From NCBI RefSeq assembly GCF_000732625.1, contig NZ_JPJI01000023.1, positions 248,001 to 312,000 of the forward strand: DNA of 64,000 nucleotides, written 5' to 3'. The position numbers and the translations under genes were made by a program. Origin of the DNA: Nonlabens ulvanivorans. GTDB taxonomy: Bacteria > Bacteroidota > Bacteroidia > Flavobacteriales > Flavobacteriaceae. Below are positions 1 through 9,098 of this stretch, one piece after another. Each line of letters starts with the position of its first letter. The first letter of the stretch is position 1. The notes under the pieces were generated by a model that did not search any database, was not told the origin of the DNA, and worked only from the letters and a program-made list of their open reading frames with translations.

Positions 1-760
1 ATTAAGAAAACGTACTGGACAACCGCTTGATTATGGCGATGATAGTTTGGGTTATGTAGATAACATTCTTAAAATGATGTTTAAGAAACCTAATTCTGAG
101 TATGTTGTTGATCCTATCGTTTCTCAAGCGTTAGATAAATTATTAATCCTTCATGCAGACCATGAGCAAAACTGTTCTACAAGTACAGTGCGTATCGTTG
201 GTTCTTCACATGCAGGACTTTTTGCAAGTTTAAGTGCTGGAATTAACGCCTTATGGGGTCCACTTCATGGAGGAGCAAATCAGGCAGTCCTTGAGATGCT
301 AGAAGGAATTAAAGAAGATGGTGGTGATACTAAAAAGTACATGGCCAAAGCAAAAGATAAAAATGATCCATTCCGTTTAATGGGATTCGGACACAGAGTA
401 TATAAGAATTTTGATCCGCGAGCAAAAATTATAAAAGTTGCTGCAGATGAGGTTCTTAATTCATTAGGTGTAGATGACCCTATATTAGATATCGCAAAAG
501 GTCTAGAAAAAGAAGCTCTAGAGGATCCTTACTTTGTAGATCGTAAGCTGTACCCTAACGTTGACTTCTATTCTGGGATTATCTATCGTGCTATGGGTAT
601 TCCTGTAGAAATGTTTACAGTGATGTTTGCATTAGGTCGCTTACCAGGTTGGATTGCGCAATGGAAAGAAATGCGTGAAAATAAAGAGCCTATCGGTCGT
701 CCACGTCAGGTGTATACGGGTGAGAACTCTAGATCATTTAAAGAAGTATCTGAAAGATAA
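1..760 (+). CDS. gltA: Citrate synthase, C-terminal part (cut by window edge)
   Basis: Condenses oxaloacetate and acetyl-CoA to citrate in the TCA cycle (cytoplasm). The frame is open from base 2, so the 5' half lies outside the window; the TTG at 47 is an internal Leu codon, not a start. About 252 C-terminal residues are present of the roughly 430 usual for the family. All three catalytic regions are visible: GPLHGGANQ (His), the signature [14 protein letters not shown] (His), and the VDFYSG segment (Asp). It ends in TAA and is followed by a clear terminator. Family assignment is secure. Confidence 0.97.
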   Translation, partial: LRKRTGQPLDYGDDSLGYVDNILKMMFKKPNSEYVVDPIVSQALDKLLILHADHEQNCSTSTVRIVGSSHAGLFASLSAGINALWGPLHGGANQAVLEMLEGIKEDGGDTKKYMAKAKDKNDPFRLMGFGHRVYKNFDPRAKIIKVAADEVLNSLGVDDPILDIAKGLEKEALEDPYFVDRKLYPNVDFYSGIIYRAMGIPVEMFTVMFALGRLPGWIAQWKEMRENKEPIGRPRQVYTGENSRSFKEVSER

Positions 761-782
761 TATCTTAAATCATAATATTTAT

Positions 783-817
783 AAACTCTCTAGCGCGTTG
801 TGTTAGGGAGTTTTTTA
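783..817 (+). terminator. Rho-independent terminator after citrate synthase
   Basis: The arm AAACTCTCTA (783-792) pairs with TAGGGAGTTT (804-813) with one G-U pair, followed by a T run. It separates the citrate synthase transcript from the DDAH-like gene at 890. Confidence 0.8.
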
Positions 818-851
818 TTGGATAATAAAGTTGATAAACTCATTGTCGATC

Positions 852-885
852 TTGTAAAAAAGTGGTTGTTATATTATTAAATTCG
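852..885 (+). promoter_or_regulatory. Candidate flavobacterial promoter for the DDAH-like gene
   Basis: TTG (852-854), 23 nt spacing, then TAAATTCG (878-885), which matches TAnnTTTG except at one base. The box ends only 4 nt before the ATG at 890, so the transcript may be leaderless. Confidence 0.45.
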
Positions 886-889
886 CAAT

Positions 890-1810
890 ATGAATAAATT
901 AAATCTTAATGTAATTGATGAGACGTCACGATTGCGTGCCGTTATACTAGGAACAGCTGCAAGCAACGGTCCTGTGCCTGCATTAGAGGATGCTTATGAC
1001 CCTAAATCACGCGAGCACATCCTAGCAGGAACCTATCCTACAAATGAAGACATGGTGATCGAGATGGAAGCGGTAAATGCCGTTTTTCAAAAGTATGATG
1101 TTAAAGTCTATAGACCAACACACATTGAGGATTGTAACCAGATATTTACAAGAGATATAGGCTTTGTAATAAATGATGTTTTTGTTAAGGCAAATATATT
1201 ACCAGACCGTGAGGAAGAAATAGAAGCAATACAGTATATCATTGATCAAATAAATCCTGATAAGGTTATTAGACCACCAGAAGAAGTACATATTGAAGGT
1301 GGTGATGTCATGCTGCATGGTGAATATATCTTTGTAGGGACTTATCGTGGTGAGGACTATGCAGATTATATCATTGCGCGCACCAACGTTGAAGCTATAG
1401 ACTGGTTGAAAAAAACCTTTCCTAATAAAAAAGTCGTTTCCTTCAATTTGAGAAAAGACAACCTAGACCCTTATAACAACGCATTACATTTGGATTGCTG
1501 TTTCCAGCCGGTAGGTAACGGAAAATGCATTATTCATAAGAATGGTTTTTTACAAGAAGAAGAATATCAATATTTAGTCGATTTTTTTGGTAAAGAAAAC
1601 TGTTTTGAGATTACACAAGAAGAAATGTATTACATGAATTCTAATATTTTTTCTATAGCACCAGATGTCGTTATTTCTGAAAAGAATTTTACACGATTAA
1701 ACACATGGTTGCGCAGTCATGGAATAACTGTAGAAGAAGTTCCATATGCCGAAATTTCTAAACAAGAAGGCTTGTTAAGATGTTCTACTTTACCACTAAT
1801 AAGAGATTAA
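890..1810 (+). CDS. Dimethylarginine dimethylaminohydrolase-like / amidinotransferase-fold hydrolase
   Basis: A 306-aa cytoplasmic enzyme of the guanidino-group-modifying superfamily (DDAH, arginine deiminase, amidinotransferase), which cleaves arginine or methylarginine-type substrates through a Cys-His-acidic centre. Visible motifs in order are FTRDIGFV (about residue 88), the acidic loop HIEGGDVM (about 135), HLDCCFQP (about 204, catalytic His) and the C-terminal RCSTLPLIRD carrying the catalytic Cys near residue 299. The stop codon shares one base with the ATG of the next gene (TAATG), so the pair is translationally coupled. Substrate cannot be fixed from sequence: DDAH-type citrulline formation is the best guess and an arginine-deiminase-type role is possible. 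Confidence 0.85.
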   Translation: MNKLNLNVIDETSRLRAVILGTAASNGPVPALEDAYDPKSREHILAGTYPTNEDMVIEMEAVNAVFQKYDVKVYRPTHIEDCNQIFTRDIGFVINDVFVKANILPDREEEIEAIQYIIDQINPDKVIRPPEEVHIEGGDVMLHGEYIFVGTYRGEDYADYIIARTNVEAIDWLKKTFPNKKVVSFNLRKDNLDPYNNALHLDCCFQPVGNGKCIIHKNGFLQEEEYQYLVDFFGKENCFEITQEEMYYMNSNIFSIAPDVVISEKNFTRLNTWLRSHGITVEEVPYAEISKQEGLLRCSTLPLIRD

Positions 1811-2751
1811 TGAAACAAATTACAGATACGGTTTTTATGGTAAGACCGGTACAGTTCCGTTTAAATGAGCAAACAGCTGTAAATAATTATTACCAAGATC
1901 AAGAGGCGCACCAAAGTATTAAAAATGATATTGCAAATAACCAGGCTCAAGGAGAGTTTGATGCTTTTACAACTGCGTTAAGAAACAAAGGGATCCATGT
2001 GATCATTATTTCAGACGATGAAAAGAATGATACGCCAGATTCAATTTTTCCTAATAATTGGATTTCTACACATCAAAATGGTGATGTAGCCCTTTATCCC
2101 ATGTTTGCAGAAAACCGACGTCTGGAACGCAGACCAGAAGTTTTAGACACGCTAGAGAAAGAAGGATTTAGTATTACAAACATCATAGACTATACTAGTG
2201 CTGAGGATGAAGGCTTTTTTCTAGAAGGAACAGGTAGTTTATTACTGGATCGAGTAAATAAAAAGGCTTATTGTAGTATATCTCCACGTGCAGACGAGGA
2301 GTTATTTATAGAGTTTTGTGAAGATTTTGAATATACACCTGTAGTCTTTACAGCTTACCAAACAGTTGCAGATAAACGACTACCCATCTATCATACTAAT
2401 GTGATGATGGCGCTAGGAGAGAATTATGCGGTCATTTGTTTAGACAGTATAGATGATAAATCTGAGCGTAAGAATGTATTAAAACATCTTAAAGAAGATG
2501 GAAAAGAAGTCATAGCGATAACTGAAAATCAAGTAAACGCATTTGCTGGTAATATGATGCAAGTCCATAACGAGGCAGGTGATAGGTTACTAATTATGAG
2601 TGATCAAGCTTACCAATCGCTAACTGCAGACCAGATCAAAAAACTAGAAAAATATAATGAGATATTGCATCCATCTATTGAAACTATTGAAACCTTAGGT
2701 GGTGGATCCGTGAGATGTATGATGGCTGAGGTATTTTTACCAAAATCGTAA
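1810..2751 (+). CDS. ctlX: Arginine deiminase-related protein, citrulline utilization hydrolase type
   Basis: A 313-aa protein of the CtlX/arginine deiminase-related family, a second guanidine/ureido hydrolase of the pentein fold. Motifs are DSIFPNNW (about residue 78), EGTGSLLLDR, YHTNVMMALG (catalytic His region) and the terminal GGGSVRCMMAEVFLP with the catalytic Cys. The frame can be opened at 1780, but the ATG at 1810 overlaps the upstream stop by one base (TAATG) and gives the family length, so I chose it. With the preceding DDAH-like gene it forms a two-gene unit for arginine or citrulline breakdown, opposed to the biosynthetic arg operon at 32-41 kb. A bidirectional terminator follows. 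Confidence 0.85.
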   Translation: MKQITDTVFMVRPVQFRLNEQTAVNNYYQDQEAHQSIKNDIANNQAQGEFDAFTTALRNKGIHVIIISDDEKNDTPDSIFPNNWISTHQNGDVALYPMFAENRRLERRPEVLDTLEKEGFSITNIIDYTSAEDEGFFLEGTGSLLLDRVNKKAYCSISPRADEELFIEFCEDFEYTPVVFTAYQTVADKRLPIYHTNVMMALGENYAVICLDSIDDKSERKNVLKHLKEDGKEVIAITENQVNAFAGNMMQVHNEAGDRLLIMSDQAYQSLTADQIKKLEKYNEILHPSIETIETLGGGSVRCMMAEVFLPKS

Positions 2752-2771
2752 TTAAGACTCAATCGGTATAG

Positions 2772-2806
2772 AAAAAGGGTAGAAGTGAATGCTGCCCTTT
2801 TTATTT
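2772..2806. terminator. Bidirectional terminator between convergent genes
   Basis: AAAAAGGGTAG (from about 2772) and CTGCCCTTTTT form a hairpin with A and T runs on either side, so it can end both the ctlX transcript and the opposite SDR gene, whose stop codon it touches. Confidence 0.75.
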
Positions 2807-4229
2807 ATCCTTTTGCAATACGCCTGATCATTCCTGCAAAAATAAAGTAGTGAAACGGTAGCATAGAATACCAGTATAATCTTCCCCAAATACCTCGCGG
2901 TCTGAATGTTGCAGTTTGATGTATTATATCATCTTCATCTATTTCAAACTCAAGCCAGGCTTCTCCAGGAACGCGCATTTCTGCAAATAGAAGTAATCTT
3001 TTCTCTTTCTTATCTGCTACTAGGACTCTCCAAAAGTCTAAAGAATCTCCTGCATAGATGGTATTTGCATTTGTACGACCACGACGTAAACCTACACCAC
3101 CCATAAGTTTATCTACATAACCTCTTGTTTTCCATAAAAAAGTAGCATAGTAATATCCGTTCTTACCACCTATAGACCATATGCGTTCTAGCGCAGCATC
3201 TGGATCATCAGTTTTTAACTGTTGAGCGTCTTTTAAACAACCATAGCTAGGGACTTGTTTGTATTTATTGAGGTTAAGTTTAAATCGACCACTTACCATG
3301 GAGTCTTTCCAACTACTAGCTACTTGATTTTGCTCGATTTTAGCAAATGCCATATCTAGTGCTTCCTCATAACTGTAAAGTTGAATGCCTAGTTTTTCTC
3401 TCAAATCATTAGGTTGCGCAACTACCTCAATCGCCATGCTGTTAACTAGGTTTTGTGCTAGTTTATAAGAAGTGCTGGTAACAAAATATAACCAGTAAGA
3501 ACTAAGCTTAGGAGTCATGATGGGAACGGTGATGATGTATAGTTTAATTTTACGCATCTTGGCATAACGAGTCATCATTTCCTTGTATGTCAGGACATCT
3601 TTACCACCTATGTCATAACTGTTATTATAGCAGTCTTTACGTCCTAAAACGCCTGTTAAATAGCTCATCACATTACGTATGGCAATAGGGTGCGTTTTAG
3701 TGTTGACCCATTTAGGTGTTATCATTAAAGGCAGTTTTTCGCATAAGTCACGCACGATCTCAAAAGACGAACTTCCACTACCTACTATAATTCCTGCTCT
3801 TAGTACTGTCACTGCAGCTGTTGCTGTGTAGAGAAGATCTTCAACACGCTTTCGCGAAAGCAAGTGTTTACTAAGTTTATCTTCATTAACTATACCTGAT
3901 AAATAAATAATTTGCTTACAGCTGGTACTATTAATAAGTTGCACAAAATTCATCGCGCTTTCTGCTTCCATCGTGTCAAAACTTTCTGTACTACTGCTCA
4001 TTGAATGAATAAGATAGTAAGCAACATCAATATTTTGCGGAAGCTCTTGATGAGGTTTTAAGTTTAAAAAATCAATTTCTATTATTTTAATTTGATCTTT
4101 AATCTCTTGTGGAACCGATAGTCGTGCTGCACTGCGCACTGCACAGATTACTTCATGATCTTGTTTGAGTAATTCATATAGTAATCTTATACCTATGTAA
4201 CCATTTGCACCTGTGAGTAGAACTTTCAT
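2805..4229 (-). CDS. SDR family oxidoreductase with C-terminal DUF2867
   Basis: A 474-aa protein. The N-terminal Rossmann domain begins MKVLLTGANGYIGIRLL (GxxGxxG, NAD(P) binding) and resembles atypical or extended SDRs such as NAD-dependent epimerases. The C-terminal part from about residue 330 (WSIGGKNGYYYATFLW, GDSLDFWRVLVAD, RGIWGRLYWYSMLPFH) matches DUF2867. Proteins with this architecture are conserved in Bacteroidota, but their substrate is not established; a role in membrane or lipid-linked chemistry is conjecture. The 14-bp palindrome at 3848-3861 lies inside and encodes LSRKR near residue 125. A TATCTTTA box ends 4 nt before the ATG. Confidence 0.85.
   Translation of the reverse strand: MKVLLTGANGYIGIRLLYELLKQDHEVICAVRSAARLSVPQEIKDQIKIIEIDFLNLKPHQELPQNIDVAYYLIHSMSSSTESFDTMEAESAMNFVQLINSTSCKQIIYLSGIVNEDKLSKHLLSRKRVEDLLYTATAAVTVLRAGIIVGSGSSSFEIVRDLCEKLPLMITPKWVNTKTHPIAIRNVMSYLTGVLGRKDCYNNSYDIGGKDVLTYKEMMTRYAKMRKIKLYIITVPIMTPKLSSYWLYFVTSTSYKLAQNLVNSMAIEVVAQPNDLREKLGIQLYSYEEALDMAFAKIEQNQVASSWKDSMVSGRFKLNLNKYKQVPSYGCLKDAQQLKTDDPDAALERIWSIGGKNGYYYATFLWKTRGYVDKLMGGVGLRRGRTNANTIYAGDSLDFWRVLVADKKEKRLLLFAEMRVPGEAWLEFEIDEDDIIHQTATFRPRGIWGRLYWYSMLPFHYFIFAGMIRRIAKG
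3848..3861. repeat. Iterated palindrome GCTTTCGCGAAAGC, copy 1
   Basis: Exact 14-bp palindrome inside the SDR gene, read there as LSRKR. Confidence 0.95.
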
Positions 4230-4233
4230 TTCT

Positions 4234-4241
4234 TAAAGATA
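4234..4241 (-). promoter_or_regulatory. -7-like box for the SDR gene
   Basis: The minus strand reads TATCTTTA (one mismatch to TAnnTTTG), ending 4 nt before the start codon at 4229. No convincing -33 TTG was found, so confidence is modest. Confidence 0.4.
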
Positions 4242-4290
4242 AGGAGCAATTGTATGGTAATTCTATATGGATTTGTTAAAAGCGTTTGGC

Positions 4291-4343
4291 ACAAAAAAAC
4301 TTACCATCTTAAAATTGCTGCAACACAATTCTAAAATGGTAAG
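4291..4343 (-). terminator. Strong terminator of the ABC exporter/peptidase operon
   Basis: CTTACCATCTTAAAATTG (4300-4317) pairs with CAATTCTAAAATGGTAAG (4326-4343) almost throughout. In the minus direction it is followed by a T run, the complement of the A run at 4291-4299. Confidence 0.88.
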
Positions 4344-4371
4344 TGGTAACCTACTCTAATCAATAAAAACT

Positions 4372-7300
4372 TTATTCTTTTGCAGTAGTGCTAGATTTTT
4401 TTTCTGATAGTTTTGACCTGTTGTCGTCGCTATTTCTATCAATCAGCTTATTATAAGGATCGATACCAGCTTCCACAGGTTTAGCATCAACGATGATGTC
4501 AAAATTGTTGGAGATCTCAGTCACTTTTAACTTTTTCAAGTAAAGAACTTTTTCTACTCCAGTGTCCTCGTCTACTTCACCAAAAACTCCTACCTCAATA
4601 TAGTCTGCAAGTGGTAATGACTGTAGTGCTTTGGTTTTACCTTCAGGTGTAAAAGTTAGGCTGTCACCAGAGATATTTTTATAAACAGATTTACCTTTCT
4701 CATTAGAACGATATTTGATTACTTGAGCATCTAGTGTTACAAGATATTTACCATCTGGTAACTCTTGATAGGTAGCGCCTTTTACCTTGTTGTTATACAA
4801 GGTAATGGTTTCAAACATATCAGTTACTAGATATTGTAATGAGTCTGGCGTTACTGCTTTAATATCATTCACAAACTCTGTTGCAACTGGATAAGGAGCT
4901 CCTTTAAATTGATGCTTTTCTGCAAATCTTTTTATGACCGCATTAAATTTCTCATCACCTAGATAGTCACTCATGGCATATAATACAAGTGATCCTTTTT
5001 GATAATGGATATACTGCTGATTTTCATTATACATCAATGGATTCTCTTTAATTTGCTCTACAGTTCTACCTAGTAGGTAACCATCCATCGCATCTTTAAG
5101 GAATTTGCGCATTTGCTCTTTACCGTTTGCTTTTTCAAGGACTTTAAGAGAGCTATACTCAGATAAACTTTCAGAGAGTAACGTTGCTCCTTTTGCATTT
5201 GCACCTATCACTTGATGTGCCCACCACTGGTGTGCGAGCTCGTGAGCAGTTATACTAAATGGGTAATCAACGGCGTCATTATCCTCATCATCAACATCTG
5301 CTATAAAACCTATCGCCTCACTAAAAGGAATCGTATTTGGGAATGCTTGTGCAAAACCACCACCAGTTCTTGGGAACTCGATAATACGAGCCTGTCTGTG
5401 CTGATATGGTGTATAATTATCGTTATAATAATCTAGTCCTTCTTTTAAACCACTCATCATGCGGTCGACATTATAGTCATGATCTGGATGGTAATATATT
5501 TCTAATTTCACACCATCATGCTCGTCTCTCTTAACATCATAACGGCCGCTTAAGAAAGCATAGAAATTGAGGATTTTAGAATCCATTTTATAGTTATAAT
5601 ATTTACGTCCATCTTCTTCCCATTCTTTAATGAGATATCCTGGTGCAATGGCGATTTGATCACTTGAAGTACTAACCGTTGCTTCAAAATCTATCCAGTC
5701 ACTATTACCACCTATGTAATTATTATCTCTTGCACCTGGAGTATCTGGTGCTGGAAGACGATCTTTAGGTTCTAGATTATACTTTTTACGTACTTGAGTA
5801 TTGCGTATTTCAAATTGATCACTATATCCAATGGATGGGAAAATACTGTTATTAATAAAAGTACCATTATCCACCACAGGTGAGTTGTTGTCAAAGAAAG
5901 TATTCGGCTTATTCTCAGTCTCAAACTTCATGATTAAAGTATCACCTGGTTGTAGCGCCTTTTTAAATTCATACATGCGGTAATTGTAATCCTCAAAATC
6001 TTTGACGATATCACTTTCTAGATCTAGAGTAATTTCTGTAGGTCTATCTGGATAATTAACATGTAAGGTGTCAATAGCAACATCAGTTTGGTTAACTAGT
6101 GTGTAAGTAGCTCCAGCTTTAAAATCACGAGTGTCTGGAAAGATATCCATAAAGGTATTTACTGCAATTAATCGAGGTTGAGGTGCTTTACCGTACTTAC
6201 TCAAGTCCTTTTCATAATTTACTTGTAGTTCCTCTTGCTCTTTACCAGAGATTTGTTCATTGTCTAAATTATTAACTTTCCATATATAACCACCTATTGC
6301 AAAGAATCCTAGTAAGGAAACGGCCATTACAGCGATGATTGATTTTGACAATCGTGCTTTTGCAAATGCAATACGTTCTTTCATAGAAGTTCCCATACCA
6401 CGACGGTAGAATAATACCGCAAGAGCAAATAATGCAATACCTAATAGCATCCAATAAACTCTATAAGTAAAGTATTTCCCTAATCCACTTCCATATCCGT
6501 TCATGTCACTAGGACTAGGTGAACCAGCACCTTGATTAAATATAAACTGTCCTTGTTCTACACCTATAGCTCCTAATAGTGGAGGAATACCTATGGCAAG
6601 AACTAATAATACTATTAAACCAACCCATTTATTTTTAATCAGTGTGTGAATTAATAAAGACATCATAATCCAAGGAATGAAATCCCAGATATTAATTACA
6701 TAAAGGTCAAAAAGGTATAATGGTAACTCAAACTCAAAGAAACCGTTATAAGCCTGAATGATAATACCACTCAAGATCACGATCAATAAAATGGTTGCTA
6801 CCATGACTACCATAGCTATAAACTTCGATAATAACATGGTCCAATTTCTGGTAGGTGTAGCATCTACTAATTGATTAATATGAGCTGCTTTTGCGCGATC
6901 CATTATTAGTCCAGTATATAAGTATATCAATAGGTAAGCAAACGTACTGAAGATACCACCTGCAAATTGAAGCATTACCCAAGTTTTAGGCAAAATATCA
7001 GTTCCGTACTGCTGTCCGGTAATTAACATAGTCAATAATGAGAACGCAAATGCAACTGAAGCTATAATTATAAAAGGCCATCCTTTAACAATGTATGCGA
7101 TATCAGATTTTGCAATAATCCATGCCGTTTTAAGCTGTCCAAAGAAAGATAAATCTTGAGTAGCTGGTGGCATAACAACTTTAGTTATTGTTCCAAAGTT
7201 CTTTTTAGTGACGCGCTGTGCTTTGGTTTTTGCCAGTGATAGACTCGTCGGGTTTTGTGAAAAGTTAAACGCAAATAAAACACCGATAAAAACGAGTAAC

Positions 7301-8061
7301 GATATGCCTAACCAGATTAACCTGTTGTAAAGTAAGGTTCCGGTAATAGGTATTAATTGAGTGCTTTGTTCTTCTGGAGTCCAGTATTTAATCTGACTAT
7401 AAGTGGCACTATCACCAGTAGGCTCTAGTAATTCTACCCAGTAAGAGTCATCCATAGTAGGGACACTAGATCCTGCAGCAAATTGCAATATGATCATTAC
7501 CAATACAAACATAAAGCCTATATTGACATTTCTTAAAAATGCAGTAATGGCAAATACAATAGCACCATAAAAGAACACATTAGGAATAATATAAACTAAA
7601 AACGGCTGTAGATAGTTCATGATTTTAAAAGGACCAACTAACTCTTCATTGGCACCTGGTAAATAAAAACCTAAGGTGATTCCTATTAAACTAGCAATGA
7701 TGATTAATAAGGTCATCGTCATACCAGCACTAAACTTTGCTAGTAAATAATTCCATTTAGTTAATGGGTAAGAATAAAGCACATTGTGCATGTTGTTCTT
7801 AAAGTCACGCTGTATTGTTCCTCCTATAATTGAAGGGATTAATAGATATGTAAGTATAGCAAAAAAGCCTAAAAGACTATAGATACCTACCGCTCCATTT
7901 AATTTAATGGCACTTGTTACAGTCACATTATCGCTATCAAAGACACCTACTGCAAGTGCAGATATTAATAATGATAATAGAAATAGAACGCCTGCGTATA
8001 TGTAAAAAAGAGGTTTCTTAAACCAGGTTTTTACTTCGTGTGTATATATCGTTGAGAACAT
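4372..8061 (-). CDS. ABC transporter permease fused to an M1-family aminopeptidase
   Basis: A 1229-aa fusion. About residues 1-580 form an ABC-2-type permease with two sets of transmembrane helices; after a last helix near residue 590 follows a periplasmic-type M1 metallopeptidase. Zinc motif HELAHQWWAHQ is near residue 950, with the third ligand in LLSES (spacing HExxH-X19-E, one residue longer than the usual X18). The transition-state Tyr is probably in IHYQKGSLVL, and the GAMEN-type exopeptidase loop is degenerate (GGGFAQAFPNTIPFSE). The C-terminal 50 residues are charged and look disordered. It lies 2 nt downstream of its ATPase gene, so the two form an operon. This permease/M1 fusion recurs in Bacteroidota; the exported or processed substrate is unknown. 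Confidence 0.9.
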   Translation of the reverse strand: MFSTIYTHEVKTWFKKPLFYIYAGVLFLLSLLISALAVGVFDSDNVTVTSAIKLNGAVGIYSLLGFFAILTYLLIPSIIGGTIQRDFKNNMHNVLYSYPLTKWNYLLAKFSAGMTMTLLIIIASLIGITLGFYLPGANEELVGPFKIMNYLQPFLVYIIPNVFFYGAIVFAITAFLRNVNIGFMFVLVMIILQFAAGSSVPTMDDSYWVELLEPTGDSATYSQIKYWTPEEQSTQLIPITGTLLYNRLIWLGISLLVFIGVLFAFNFSQNPTSLSLAKTKAQRVTKKNFGTITKVVMPPATQDLSFFGQLKTAWIIAKSDIAYIVKGWPFIIIASVAFAFSLLTMLITGQQYGTDILPKTWVMLQFAGGIFSTFAYLLIYLYTGLIMDRAKAAHINQLVDATPTRNWTMLLSKFIAMVVMVATILLIVILSGIIIQAYNGFFEFELPLYLFDLYVINIWDFIPWIMMSLLIHTLIKNKWVGLIVLLVLAIGIPPLLGAIGVEQGQFIFNQGAGSPSPSDMNGYGSGLGKYFTYRVYWMLLGIALFALAVLFYRRGMGTSMKERIAFAKARLSKSIIAVMAVSLLGFFAIGGYIWKVNNLDNEQISGKEQEELQVNYEKDLSKYGKAPQPRLIAVNTFMDIFPDTRDFKAGATYTLVNQTDVAIDTLHVNYPDRPTEITLDLESDIVKDFEDYNYRMYEFKKALQPGDTLIMKFETENKPNTFFDNNSPVVDNGTFINNSIFPSIGYSDQFEIRNTQVRKKYNLEPKDRLPAPDTPGARDNNYIGGNSDWIDFEATVSTSSDQIAIAPGYLIKEWEEDGRKYYNYKMDSKILNFYAFLSGRYDVKRDEHDGVKLEIYYHPDHDYNVDRMMSGLKEGLDYYNDNYTPYQHRQARIIEFPRTGGGFAQAFPNTIPFSEAIGFIADVDDEDNDAVDYPFSITAHELAHQWWAHQVIGANAKGATLLSESLSEYSSLKVLEKANGKEQMRKFLKDAMDGYLLGRTVEQIKENPLMYNENQQYIHYQKGSLVLYAMSDYLGDEKFNAVIKRFAEKHQFKGAPYPVATEFVNDIKAVTPDSLQYLVTDMFETITLYNNKVKGATYQELPDGKYLVTLDAQVIKYRSNEKGKSVYKNISGDSLTFTPEGKTKALQSLPLADYIEVGVFGEVDEDTGVEKVLYLKKLKVTEISNNFDIIVDAKPVEAGIDPYNKLIDRNSDDNRSKLSEKKSSTTAKE

Positions 8062-8063
8062 GA

Positions 8064-8963
8064 TTAAGCGATTTCAGTTGCAGCAATAAACTTGTCATTA
8101 CTCAAAGTTGTAAAGTATACGTCTTCTAGTGTAGGGTCAGCTTTCGCGAAAGCGTCACCAGGAGAAACCTCTCCGTAAACACGTACATTAAGTTTATTAT
8201 CTTCATTATAGTTAGAAGAAATCACATTAAAATCTTGTTGCATTTGTTCAATTCCATCTCGTTCTACAGTAGTGGTCCATATTTTACCAGCAAGTGCAGC
8301 AGTCATTTGTTTAGGTGTTGCTTGTGCTAGTATTTTACCGCCATTGAGAATTGCCATATCAGTACAAAGTTCTTTTACATCATCAACAATGTGTGTAGAA
8401 AATATAACAATGTGATTAGTTCCTATTTCTCTTAAGACATTAAGAAAACGATGTCTTTCTGCTGGGTCAAGACCTGCGGTAGGCTCATCAACAATAATTA
8501 ATTTAGGATCGTTTAATAGTAATTGTGCGATACCGAAACGTTGTTTCATCCCACCAGAATAACCTGCTACATGTTTATTGCGTACGTCACTTAAATTAGT
8601 TACTTCAAGTGCTTTGTCAACGATAGCATTACGTTCAGCCTTGCTAGTGATACCTTTAAGACTTGCAAAATAATGAAGTAAATCATGAGCGCTCATTTTA
8701 GGGTATACACCAAATTCTTGAGGTAAATATCCCAGTGTCTTCCTGAATTCAATTTTATTATTTAAAATATCTAATCCGTCTAGGTGTATGCTTCCAGAAT
8801 CTGGTGATTGCAATGTAGCAATGGTACGCATCATAGAGGATTTACCAGCACCATTAGGACCTAGTAGGCCGAACATTCCTGCGTTAATATTAATAGTTAC
8901 ATTATCTAACGCTTTAACGCCATTAGGGTAAGTTTTAGAAACATTTTTAAGGCTTAGTATCAT
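8064..8963 (-). CDS. ABC transporter ATP-binding protein partner of the permease/M1 fusion
   Basis: A 299-aa ABC ATPase energising the permease encoded immediately downstream (2-nt gap). Walker A is GPNGAGKSS (about residues 35-43), the signature YSGGMKQR is near 140, Walker B LIIVDEP near 160, and the switch His is in FSTHIVDD. The domain order and C-terminal extension resemble drug or lantibiotic-type ABC-2 exporters. The palindrome at 8140-8153 encodes AFAKA in the C-terminal tail between GEVSPGD and DPTLEDVYF, a region that is variable in the family. Confidence 0.95.
   Translation of the reverse strand: MILSLKNVSKTYPNGVKALDNVTININAGMFGLLGPNGAGKSSMMRTIATLQSPDSGSIHLDGLDILNNKIEFRKTLGYLPQEFGVYPKMSAHDLLHYFASLKGITSKAERNAIVDKALEVTNLSDVRNKHVAGYSGGMKQRFGIAQLLLNDPKLIIVDEPTAGLDPAERHRFLNVLREIGTNHIVIFSTHIVDDVKELCTDMAILNGGKILAQATPKQMTAALAGKIWTTTVERDGIEQMQQDFNVISSNYNEDNKLNVRVYGEVSPGDAFAKADPTLEDVYFTTLSNDKFIAATEIA
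8140..8153. repeat. Iterated palindrome GCTTTCGCGAAAGC, copy 2
   Basis: Exact 14-bp palindrome inside the ABC ATPase gene, read as AFAKA in a variable C-terminal segment. Confidence 0.95.
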
Positions 8964-9098
8964 AATAAACAGTTCTTGAATAATTGGTTTTAAGTGTTAG
9001 TACTTTGAAAAAGAGATTTGTTACAGTTGTATGAAACTTTTCTCTTTCTGATTTCTTTAATAAGGTTTAGTTTAGAAGATTAATAAATTGATCCAACA

